The notes under the pieces are model-generated. The model ran no database searches, had not been told where the DNA came from, and saw nothing but the letters and a program-made list of their open reading frames with translations. The translations under genes were made by a program, and so were the position numbers. Below, one piece after another: positions 43,151 through 50,835 of a stretch of 64,000 bases of DNA; position 1 is the stretch's first letter, and every line of letters begins with the position of its first letter. The DNA is taken from the NCBI GenBank assembly GCA_964526835.1, contig CAZGMK010000009.1:1-64000 (forward strand), in the 5' to 3' direction. This DNA comes from DAOSXA01 sp964526835 (GTDB lineage Bacteria; Zixibacteria; MSB-5A5; GN15; FEB-12).

Positions 43151-43843
43151 ATGCGAGACTTGCTTGTTATGCTGCTGGGGCTGCTTCTGACAATCGCCGT
43201 TGTCGGCTGCGATGAATCCGATAACGCTCCCACCGGTTCGGTGACCGGTCTGGATGGAGCCGACCTGATTAACCTGGCCGAAAACTACACACTCACCTAC
43301 CTGCAGACCGATACGATTACCGATACCAATCTGCTGGTCTCGATCGACACCGTCCACCGCAGCCTCAACTTCACCGGCAGCGACGCCGACTGGATCCTCC
43401 GGGACGGCGATGATCCGGTCGCCAATCTCAAACTCAACGACGAATCGATCACCCTCAACGGCCATTGGCGCACCGACGGCGGTTCGCCCAGCCTGACTCA
43501 CTTCGCCGTTCCGGCTGTGATCATGCCGCGCCAACTCACCGGTGACCGGTGGCTTGGACATATCCCCGAGATCGACCGGGGCGGCGGCAGCCAGCCGTAT
43601 CCGTTCGCCTTCGCTCACTTCGGCTTTCACTTTTCCAAGCAGTATGTTGGTCGCGAGCTGATCCAGTTACCGGCCGGATCGTTCAACGCCTACCGCTTCG
43701 ATGTCATGCTCTATTACCATTCGCATGACACCATCCCGGCCGCTAATGTCCGTGAGTACTACTATCCCGAGGTTGGTCTGGTGCAGCTCAATTTCCGCGG
43801 CGGGCCGTCCAACCGCACCCTCAGCCTGATCAGCGCCCAATAG
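43151..43843 (+). CDS. Lipoprotein embedded in the virion block, opposite strand
   Basis: A 230-residue protein with signal and lipobox (RDLLVMLLGLLLTIAVVGC). The mature part is strand-rich (LAENYTLTYLQTDTITDTNLLVSIDTVHR...). GGAAAGGACC precedes the ATG. It lies between two minus-strand virion genes but runs the other way, like a 'moron' cargo gene of a prophage. No family recognised. Confidence 0.65.
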   Translation: MRDLLVMLLGLLLTIAVVGCDESDNAPTGSVTGLDGADLINLAENYTLTYLQTDTITDTNLLVSIDTVHRSLNFTGSDADWILRDGDDPVANLKLNDESITLNGHWRTDGGSPSLTHFAVPAVIMPRQLTGDRWLGHIPEIDRGGGSQPYPFAFAHFGFHFSKQYVGRELIQLPAGSFNAYRFDVMLYYHSHDTIPAANVREYYYPEVGLVQLNFRGGPSNRTLSLISAQ

Positions 43844-43852
43844 GGACCTCCT

Positions 43853-45331
43853 TTAGACGGTAGATAGACGGTAGAACAGGAACCTCTCGGCGCCGTCCAG
43901 CCGCACCGGCTGAAGAACATAGCTGCCGCCAAGCCCCCCGCTCAGTTCCATGACCATGCTTTCATTTCTAAGGACCGCCCTTTCGATTCGTCCCCGCAGC
44001 CGGCTCGGGCAGTCCCGGAGCACGTTTTCGACCAGTTTAACCTGATCGCCGACAAACCGTGCTCCGTGCCGCAGACGCGCCGGGTGGAGCTGCCGCAGTC
44101 GCCAGACCAGGCGCTTGCCGCCGATACGCATAACCAGCCGGGCGCAGTCATCGACACCGCCATAGTGCAACGACCATTCACCGGCCCCGTCGATACACGG
44201 TTGATACCGAAACCCGGCATGATCCGGCGGCGGACTGTCAGCGCGCCAGATGCGCAGACCATCACAAGTTGCCAGTTCGGCGGCTACCCGATCGACCTCG
44301 GAGGCGGTGACAATAGTATGAGGGATAATCGAGATGTTCCCTGACTCGGCCACTCCGCCGAGGTCTTGGCCATTGAGCAGCAGCAGCTTCAGGTCTAGTC
44401 TGGCCGAAGGTCCATCCTCCGACTCGATTGCCGCTATCACCTCCCGATGTTCGAGCCGCCTGTGCTCCCGGCAGGCCACCAGGATTCCGAAGACCTCAAC
44501 CCCCTCGGGCCAGGCGTCCGATTCGAATTGGGCGGCGAGCCTTGTCGGCAGATCCGAACCGGTCAGGGTCTTCATGATCAACACACCATGGTTACATAAC
44601 ACCGTGACCGGCAGGCCTTCGTACTCAGGAGTCACCAATAGCCTGCTATCCGGCTCGAAGCCCGACAGATCGTCAAGAAGCGATGGCTCCTGCGAGGTCA
44701 CCGAATAATCGAAGCCGTCCTCTGCCAGGTCCTTAGAGACCGCGGTGTTGCCCAGCGCACCACGATAGACCAGAGAAGTCTCCAACACTCTCTCGATTCT
44801 GCGGTAGTTGAAGTAGCACCTCACTGTTCCGCCGCCGCGTGCATAAATGCGGTTCGGTTCATGTTCACATTGCCGGATGTCCCGTCCACAGACTGAGCAC
44901 TCGGGCAGGGCGAAGGTGAATCCGATCGAGCACTCCTTGTAGACCCCGCCATCGACGTTGGCCAGCAGATCATCGGCGCCCTGTGCGCTGCGCAGCCAGT
45001 AGAAGTAGCTCTTAATCCACGATCGTCCATCGCGCCCGACAACAGCGGCGTGAAATGTCCGGCCCACCGGCAGACGGTCCTTGCGATGTCCCACAAGCAC
45101 CGGCGAATCGACCAGCAGTCGGGCCAGGTGTTCGTGCTCGTCCTCCGGAAAGCTCCCCCCGAAGCTGTTGACTTCGTCGCTGACCGCATACATCGCCCGG
45201 ACATAGACATCCCCCGCCTCAACCGGGTCCGGGGGATTCACGTTACGATTGATCAGCGCTACCAGCTCCTCGGCGACCCGATCGAGTGGCTCCGCCAATT
45301 GCGCCTGCACTCTGCCAATACCGGCTCTCAT
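43853..45331 (-). CDS. Prohead protease-like virion-block protein with C-terminal extension
   Basis: A 492-residue protein. Residues about 40-150 (EHLARLLVDSPVLVGHRKDRLPVGRTFHA..., DDLLANVDGGVYKECSIGFTFALPECSVCGRDIRQCEHEPN) resemble capsid-maturation protease or head-protein regions of some phages, with 'GHR-D-LPVG' and 'KE-SIGF' phrases, and a zinc-binding-like CSVCGRDIRQCEH. The rest (about 200-492) is unrecognised. TGGAGGTGTT precedes the ATG. First gene of the minus-strand block; the intervening lipoprotein runs the opposite way. Confidence 0.45.
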   Translation of the reverse strand: MRAGIGRVQAQLAEPLDRVAEELVALINRNVNPPDPVEAGDVYVRAMYAVSDEVNSFGGSFPEDEHEHLARLLVDSPVLVGHRKDRLPVGRTFHAAVVGRDGRSWIKSYFYWLRSAQGADDLLANVDGGVYKECSIGFTFALPECSVCGRDIRQCEHEPNRIYARGGGTVRCYFNYRRIERVLETSLVYRGALGNTAVSKDLAEDGFDYSVTSQEPSLLDDLSGFEPDSRLLVTPEYEGLPVTVLCNHGVLIMKTLTGSDLPTRLAAQFESDAWPEGVEVFGILVACREHRRLEHREVIAAIESEDGPSARLDLKLLLLNGQDLGGVAESGNISIIPHTIVTASEVDRVAAELATCDGLRIWRADSPPPDHAGFRYQPCIDGAGEWSLHYGGVDDCARLVMRIGGKRLVWRLRQLHPARLRHGARFVGDQVKLVENVLRDCPSRLRGRIERAVLRNESMVMELSGGLGGSYVLQPVRLDGAERFLFYRLSTV

Positions 45332-45513
45332 AACACCTCCATGAGTTCACCAAAGGCGGCACACCGTGAATCTGCACCGATTTAGTTGCAGAACTGTGCA
45401 TCCCCTTGCGGACGGAGACAGCTCGAAAGTGTGGGGACAGCCCCTCTCCCGCTTCTGCTATTTGCTTGTTTAACAATCTCTTATGCGGACAAGACCGCGC
45501 CGGGTATCTCAGT

Positions 45514-45529
45514 TGGCACAGCTGTTGCT
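45514..45529 (+). promoter_or_regulatory. Sigma-54 (-24/-12) promoter for the PEP-CTERM gene
   Basis: TGGCAC-AGCTG-TTGCT is a perfect match to the RpoN consensus TGGCAC-N5-TTGCW. It lies 48 bases before the ATG of the PEP-CTERM protein, so the start of transcription would be about 35 bases before that gene. Sigma-54 control of small PEP-CTERM proteins is known in Zoogloea and its relatives, which supports the assignment. Confidence 0.8.
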
Positions 45530-45576
45530 TCATAGTGAAACGATAACTCGCAACCGTAACCGACAGGTTAGCCAAT

Positions 45577-45930
45577 ATGACCGTTTATCATCGCCAAACA
45601 TCGTCGCAACCCCTCAAGTGGCTGCTGGCCATCATAGTCTTCATGCTGGCTCTGGGCTTTACCACTTCCGAGGTGGCCGGGCTGACTGTCCCTTCCTCTG
45701 CCATCTGGAATGGCAGCGCCGGATCGTCTTCATGGGCGGGTCACTCCGGTATCGATGCCAGCCGAACAGGCGGCGGAGCCGCCGACCCGGGCGAGTATCA
45801 CAAGCCCCTCGACCCCGATTACAGCCAGGGCGACGATCAGAACCCTGACCCGGTTCCCGAACCAGGCACTATTCTCCTGCTGAGCATGGGCCTAGGCGGC
45901 GCCTGGCTGGCGGCCCGCAAGCTGAGCTGA
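45577..45930 (+). CDS. Short PEP-CTERM sorting-domain protein
   Basis: A 117-residue exported protein. An N-terminal signal (LKWLLAIIVFMLALGFTTS) is followed by a low-complexity Gly/Ser/Asp region and a C-terminal sorting tail: VPEPGTILLLSMGLGGAWLAARKLS (PEP motif, hydrophobic helix, basic end). The tail is recognised by an exosortase (EpsH/XrtA family), which cuts it and anchors the protein at the surface. No exosortase is in view. Its size and sigma-54 promoter match PepA-like proteins tied to floc or exopolysaccharide formation. Confidence 0.85.
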   Translation: MTVYHRQTSSQPLKWLLAIIVFMLALGFTTSEVAGLTVPSSAIWNGSAGSSSWAGHSGIDASRTGGGAADPGEYHKPLDPDYSQGDDQNPDPVPEPGTILLLSMGLGGAWLAARKLS

Positions 45931-46063
45931 AACCGGCCCGGGACAGGCCGCGTGATCACGGCGGCGCCTGGCCTGATGACAAGCTGCACGACTAAGAAGG
46001 ATAATTCGAGCCCCGCCATATAAGACCTCTACCCCTACGTTCCCAACTCTCTGCCCTTCTGAT

Positions 46064-46092
46064 CCCCTTGAGTGCTCCCCTCACTCAAGGGG
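46064..46092 (+). terminator. Strong hairpin between PEP-CTERM and DUF4184 genes
   Basis: CCCCTTGAGTG and CACTCAAGGGG form a perfect 11-base stem with a 7-base loop. It lies 130 bases after the PEP-CTERM stop; only a short T-rich stretch (CCTTTGT) follows, so it may be a terminator or a leader structure for the next gene. Confidence 0.5.
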
Positions 46093-46200
46093 ACCTTTGT
46101 AGGTGTGAAACAGTCGGCGCACCCCAATCGACATCGAGAGGCTGTGATCTCGCCACTTCAAACTTGCGAACCCGACTCCACCGACCCCGTTATAAGTTCA

Positions 46201-47064
46201 ATGCCGTTCACCACCTCGCATCCGGCTATTGTCCTGCCCCTCAAGCAGCTGTGGCCGACCCGCTTCTCCCTGACCGGGCTGATGGCCGGAGCTGTCTCAC
46301 CGGACCTGCTCTATTTCCTGATGGCCGACACCACCCACCGCGGTTTCAGCCATTCCTGGCCCGGTCTGCTTGTCTTCTGCTTGCCGGCCGGGCTGATCTT
46401 CGCCTTCGTCTTTCACCGCCTGTTCAAATACCAGTTCATCATCAACATGCCGTGGTTCATCGAGCGGCGACTCTCGGGACTGGCCGAGAGTAGTTTCGAA
46501 GTCAGGACGCCCTCTGCCTGGATCACCCTCATCGGCTCGGTGCTGGTCGGCGCCCTCAGCCATTTCCTGTGGGACTCCTTCACCCATCCACACGGTGAGA
46601 TCGCCGAACTCTTTCCGGTGTTGAACAGCTCGGCTGTAATCTTCGGACTCGATCGTCCGGTTTGCCGCTGGCTGCAGCATCTTTCCACCCTGTGGGGCGG
46701 GCTGTTCGTGCTCTGGTTCCTGTTCACATCGCCCCACGTGCCCCGCGCCACACGCAATCGCCGCATGCGGGCGACTCGTCGCAAGATCATGTTCTGGACC
46801 GGTGGAGCCCTGGCCGCCGCCGCCAGCACCTTTGTCATGCTGTGGTTCTACAACGACCTCTATGGCTGGCGCCTTGAGGATGGCTACAACTATCCACTGG
46901 CCTTCATAACCGCCGGGCTGGCCGCCTGGGCCGGACTCTTCTATTATGTCTGCGCTTACAGTCTGATCAGACGCCTGGTGCGCCGCGCCCTCCCGATCGA
47001 TTCGCGCGGTTATGACAGGAGTCCCAACGACAACGCCCAAAGACATCAGGATAGCCGCCGATAG
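46201..47064 (+). CDS. DUF4184 family membrane protein
   Basis: A 287-residue protein with about seven membrane helices. It opens with MPFTTSHPAIVLPLKQL and contains GLMAGAVSPDLLYFLM and DTTHRGFSHSWPGLL, then HFLWDSFTHPHGE: the His/Asp motifs that define DUF4184, which resembles membrane metal-dependent hydrolases. The start at 46201 is fixed by the family's conserved first residues; the longer frame from 46072 runs across the hairpin. Confidence 0.85.
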   Translation: MPFTTSHPAIVLPLKQLWPTRFSLTGLMAGAVSPDLLYFLMADTTHRGFSHSWPGLLVFCLPAGLIFAFVFHRLFKYQFIINMPWFIERRLSGLAESSFEVRTPSAWITLIGSVLVGALSHFLWDSFTHPHGEIAELFPVLNSSAVIFGLDRPVCRWLQHLSTLWGGLFVLWFLFTSPHVPRATRNRRMRATRRKIMFWTGGALAAAASTFVMLWFYNDLYGWRLEDGYNYPLAFITAGLAAWAGLFYYVCAYSLIRRLVRRALPIDSRGYDRSPNDNAQRHQDSRR

Positions 47065-47081
47065 GTTCTCGCATCCAGGCA

Positions 47082-47110
47082 AACGGCCCTCCTGTTACCG
47101 AAGGGCCGTT
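47082..47110. terminator. Hairpin between convergent genes
   Basis: AACGGCCCT and AGGGCCGTT form a 9-base stem with an 11-base loop, just after the DUF4184 stop and before the end of the leftward gene at 47164. There is no T run on either strand. A bidirectional structural boundary is likely. Confidence 0.5.
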
Positions 47111-47163
47111 GCTGAAGCGATAAAGCAATCGCTTATCTATGGGTCACTCGCTGATCGAGTCAC

Positions 47164-50100
47164 TTACGGGCACGGGACCGGGGCCGGACCACCAGAGAAC
47201 ATGTAGCTCACCAGGTAAACCAGGTCGGAAATGTCCGGGCCAGCGCCACTACCGTCGACGTCGGCCTCGAGATAGACGCCGCCTTCTTCACACGGAGGAG
47301 GCGTGCCACCTGAGAACATATAGCTCACCAGGTAGACCAGGTCGGAGATATCCGGACCGGCGCCACTGTGGTCGATGTCACCACGGAGTTCGCAGCAGGT
47401 CGCGCCGCCGCAATCCGGGCAATTCGGATCAGCGGCCTCTCCCAGGTAACCGCCGCAGTCCATAAAGGCCCAGCCGGTAGTCCACCACTTATCATAAGGG
47501 AGGTTCGGATCGAAGGCGCCCGGGAAGTCCTCCACGACGATGCTCTCGTAAGTGACCGAGTCTACGCCACAGAACGGATCATCGTGGTGCCACCACTTGT
47601 AACCCTTCACCAGATCGTCGGTGTTGGGGTCAGCCCATTCAGTCCAGCCGACGTTAATGGAGTCGTTCAGGTAGGTCGAATTCAAACAGGATACGCGCGG
47701 GTCCAGCAGGCCGTTCTGGCCGCGGTCGATGCCGCGCACAACCTGGCCGTCGCAGGACAGGTAGTTGCGATGGTTGATCTCCAGTGAGATCGGATGATCC
47801 GGTACATATTGCTGAACGTCGAACGTGTAGAACAGGATAGAGTCAACATCATTCTTGTAGTTGGCTATGTCGGCAGAGCTGTTGCCCTGGCCAAAGCCGT
47901 ACCAGATGTTGTTGTAGAAACGGAGCTGATCCCAATATAGACGCTGACGGCTGTCAACATCCTCATCCGGGTACATCTGCTCAACGTTAAGGCCGTACGT
48001 GCCGTGGTCGGTGAAGACCGAGTTCCAGTAACCGCCGCCGGCAGCGTCACGGATCTCGAAGCAACGCTGGCCGCTCTCAGTGCCCTTTCCGATGTAAGTG
48101 GCGTTGGAGAAGAGAGGAGTAGTGACCGGGCAGGCGCCCACGTCGGAACCATAGCCTCCGTCGTGCTCACCGGAGCGGTCGCCGCCGGTGTTGCCGTGTA
48201 TTGCGAATAGGTACTGGTTGCCGCGACGGACCTCACCACTGCCGCAGGACAGCGGGGCGGTGTGCCAGCACTCGTCGTAGTCAAAGGCATCGTCGCCGCA
48301 GAAGGCGGCAACCAGGTGATCGCAGGCCACAGTACCACCGAACCACTCAAAGCCGTCGTCCAGGTTCATGAAGACCTCGACATGGCTGATGCGGGTTCCG
48401 GCTCCGACACCGCCCATGGTCAGACCATTGATCTCGTTGGCCGCCCCGATTTCAGAGCCGCCGTGACGAATCGATACGAAGCGCAGAACGCCTGAGTTGT
48501 CGCAGTCGTCGTTTCCGCCGTAGGCGCCGCGAGGCTCGGTCTCCGGGATACCCTCGATCGCGCCTTCCAGAGTATCACAGATCGTAGCGTAGCCCAGCAT
48601 GATCACGCCGCCCCACAGGCCACGACCAAGGTCGTCGTCCAGCGGAATATCGAACGGATCATCGACATCATCGGAAATCGAGGTGAAGACGATCGGACAG
48701 CAGTGCGAACCCAGGGCGTAGATCTTGCCGCCCCGAGCCACAATCAGCGCGCTGGCGTTTTCACCCTGACCCGGGTTGCCCTTGATGACAGTGCCCGGCT
48801 CGATAACCAGGGTCTCGCCCTCGTCAACAAAGACAAAGCCATCCAGGTTGTAGACACTGTCGTTCGAGAGGTACGTCCACTCTGTGATGTCGCTTTCGGT
48901 GATGACGACAACTTCCTTATCGTCATCGGTCGGGCAGTCACAGTCGGCCACGGTGGCTTCATACAGGTAGCCATAGTGATCCAGCGCCGACCAGCCGTGC
49001 AGCCAGGTGCGGTCCTCATTCGGATCGAAGGCGCCGGCGTAGTCGACTTCCTCATAGGCGCGCAGCCAGGCGGCATCGATGCAGCCGGCCGGCACATCGG
49101 TGACTTCGGGATGGTACCCTACGAACAAGTCGGCGTCGAGCGGATCCACCCAGGACCAGGCCGGGCCGCCGTCGTTAGTGAACCACGAACCGCTGTTAGC
49201 CGGGCGCGGATCCAAATCATCGCCGGGATTGTGACCTACATTGGCCAGCACATCAGTGGTGGACAGGTAGTTCAGGTTGTTCTTCGTGCCACTGATCGGC
49301 GCGGCGCCGCCGCCTAACCAGTAGGTCGACGGATCATAGTTGTGGAACAGAATGGTATCAACCGCACCCACACCATTGGCGATGGCACTGGAGCTGTTGC
49401 CCTGGCCGAAGCCGTACCACACGTTGTTGTGGAACTTCAGGTTGCCATTCTTCAGGTTATCCAGAGTCGATCCGGCCGGATCGTCTTCAACATTCAGGCC
49501 ATAGGTGCCGTGCTCGGTGAAAACCGAGTTGTAGTACGCGCCCGACATATTGTCGCGAAGCTCGAAGGCCCGTTGAACACCATTAGTCGCCCCGCGGCCA
49601 ATGTAGGTGGCATTCGAAACAACAGCGCTCGAACGCGGGCAGGTCCCCAGCTCGGAACCCCAGGTACCGTCGTGCTCACCACTGCGGTCCCCGGCGTTCT
49701 CCTCGTGGACGGCAAACCAGAACTGGCCCGAGCCACGATAGCCTTCATCCATGTCAAAACAGTCGTCGCCGCACGCACTGACCACCAGGTGATAGGCGCT
49801 CACAGTGCCGCCGAACCACTCGAAACCGTCATCCAGATTGTGGGTGACTTCGACGTAGTCCATGACCGTACCGGCGCCCACCGCGCCCATCGTAACACCG
49901 TTGATCTCATTGGCCGCACCAATCTCGGAACCACCGTGACGGACCGAGACATACTTCAGGACACCGGAGTTGTCCATGTTGTCCGTGCCGCCGTAAACGC
50001 CGCGCGGTTCCGTTTCCGGAATGCCCTCGATGTTGCCCTCGCGGATAACACCGGCGGCAGTGTCGGTGCCCGGCAGTATGGCTTTACCAAGTATGATCAG

Positions 50101-50502
50101 GCCGCCCCAGAGGCCGCGACCGAGATCCGAATTCAGCGGGATGTCGAAAGGATCATCGACATCATCGCTGATGGAGGTGAAGATGATCGGATCACAAGCC
50201 GTGCCCATGGCGTAAATCTTGCCGCCACGCGCCACGATCAAGGCCGTCGCGTCTTCGCCCTGGCCCGGATTGCTCTTGATAATCGTACCCGGCTCGATCA
50301 TCAGGATCTCGCCGTCGTCAACGTACACAAAGCCGTTGATGTTGTATACTGTGTCACTGGTCCAGTAATTGAATGGGCCAATATCGACCTCGGTGATGAC
50401 ACGGACCGGCTTCGGGGTACCGTCGGCGTAGTACTGCGAGGTTCCGAAGGCCAGCGCCGGCAAAGCCAACACCAGAAGCACCGTAAAAATGTTCCTAAAC
50501 AC
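47164..50502 (-). CDS. Secreted duplicated beta-helix protein with C-terminal dockerin repeats
   Basis: A 1112-residue protein: signal (FRNIFTVLLVLALPALAFG), two tandem copies of one unit (about 30-530 and 535-1040), then two dockerin-like motifs (DISDLVYLVSYMFSGG, twice) that normally bind calcium. Each unit has right-handed parallel beta-helix features: LMIEPGTIIKSNPGQGE, ALIVARGGKIYAMG, GRGLWGGLIILGKA, IEGIPETEPRG, VRHGGSEIG, HNLDDGFEWFGGTV. Such units are common in large secreted proteins of Bacteroidetes and relatives. The start is GTG, with AAGGAGGTAAGC before it. It is encoded downstream of the TonB-dependent receptor, so it may be that receptor's surface partner. The dockerin motif points to Zixibacteria-like organisms. 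Confidence 0.8.
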   Translation of the reverse strand: MFRNIFTVLLVLALPALAFGTSQYYADGTPKPVRVITEVDIGPFNYWTSDTVYNINGFVYVDDGEILMIEPGTIIKSNPGQGEDATALIVARGGKIYAMGTACDPIIFTSISDDVDDPFDIPLNSDLGRGLWGGLIILGKAILPGTDTAAGVIREGNIEGIPETEPRGVYGGTDNMDNSGVLKYVSVRHGGSEIGAANEINGVTMGAVGAGTVMDYVEVTHNLDDGFEWFGGTVSAYHLVVSACGDDCFDMDEGYRGSGQFWFAVHEENAGDRSGEHDGTWGSELGTCPRSSAVVSNATYIGRGATNGVQRAFELRDNMSGAYYNSVFTEHGTYGLNVEDDPAGSTLDNLKNGNLKFHNNVWYGFGQGNSSSAIANGVGAVDTILFHNYDPSTYWLGGGAAPISGTKNNLNYLSTTDVLANVGHNPGDDLDPRPANSGSWFTNDGGPAWSWVDPLDADLFVGYHPEVTDVPAGCIDAAWLRAYEEVDYAGAFDPNEDRTWLHGWSALDHYGYLYEATVADCDCPTDDDKEVVVITESDITEWTYLSNDSVYNLDGFVFVDEGETLVIEPGTVIKGNPGQGENASALIVARGGKIYALGSHCCPIVFTSISDDVDDPFDIPLDDDLGRGLWGGVIMLGYATICDTLEGAIEGIPETEPRGAYGGNDDCDNSGVLRFVSIRHGGSEIGAANEINGLTMGGVGAGTRISHVEVFMNLDDGFEWFGGTVACDHLVAAFCGDDAFDYDECWHTAPLSCGSGEVRRGNQYLFAIHGNTGGDRSGEHDGGYGSDVGACPVTTPLFSNATYIGKGTESGQRCFEIRDAAGGGYWNSVFTDHGTYGLNVEQMYPDEDVDSRQRLYWDQLRFYNNIWYGFGQGNSSADIANYKNDVDSILFYTFDVQQYVPDHPISLEINHRNYLSCDGQVVRGIDRGQNGLLDPRVSCLNSTYLNDSINVGWTEWADPNTDDLVKGYKWWHHDDPFCGVDSVTYESIVVEDFPGAFDPNLPYDKWWTTGWAFMDCGGYLGEAADPNCPDCGGATCCELRGDIDHSGAGPDISDLVYLVSYMFSGGTPPPCEEGGVYLEADVDGSGAGPDISDLVYLVSYMFSGGPAPVPCP

Positions 50503-50835
50503 GAGCTTACCTCCTTAGCGGCTACGGGTCTCGTCAACCCCGCAACCGGGTTTTTCTGTCTTTTTTCTTTCCTGTGCAATGCGAAGCGGTGTGCTTCGTA
50601 GTTACTCTTTGTCAACCGTGGTTACTCTAACTTCAACCTCCTGTGTGTTCCTCGTTCTCTGTCACTCAAGTGTTCATTCGCGGGCTTCTCACATCGCCGA
50701 CAACTGTTGGCTCTCGTGTTCGGTGATTGCATCGCCCACGCACGCGCTCGGTTATCTGCAGGTTCTTTAGTTGTCAAAGTGCCGCCATCCGGGTACTAAC
50801 TAACCTGAATGACCCTATTCCATCCCGGTGGCAGC
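50503..50835. other. Intergenic region upstream of the beta-helix gene
   Basis: No gene. On the minus strand a TTGACA lies near 50773-50778 and another near 50614-50619, but neither has a good -10 at 16-18 bases. AACCCGGTTGCGGGGTT near 50538-50554 is a weak hairpin. The gap suggests separate transcription of the two genes, although a leading read-through is possible. Confidence 0.4.

Noticed and set aside
45499..45560. tRNA-like stretch GCCGGGTATCTCAGTTGGCACAGC
   Set aside because: It looks like a D-arm, but no anticodon stem or T-arm follows. The TGGCAC-AGCTG-TTGCT inside it is better read as a sigma-54 promoter.
49342..50601. 419-residue plus-strand frame
   Set aside because: It is the reverse shadow of the repetitive beta-helix gene; its Val/Ala-rich content mirrors the codon bias of that gene.
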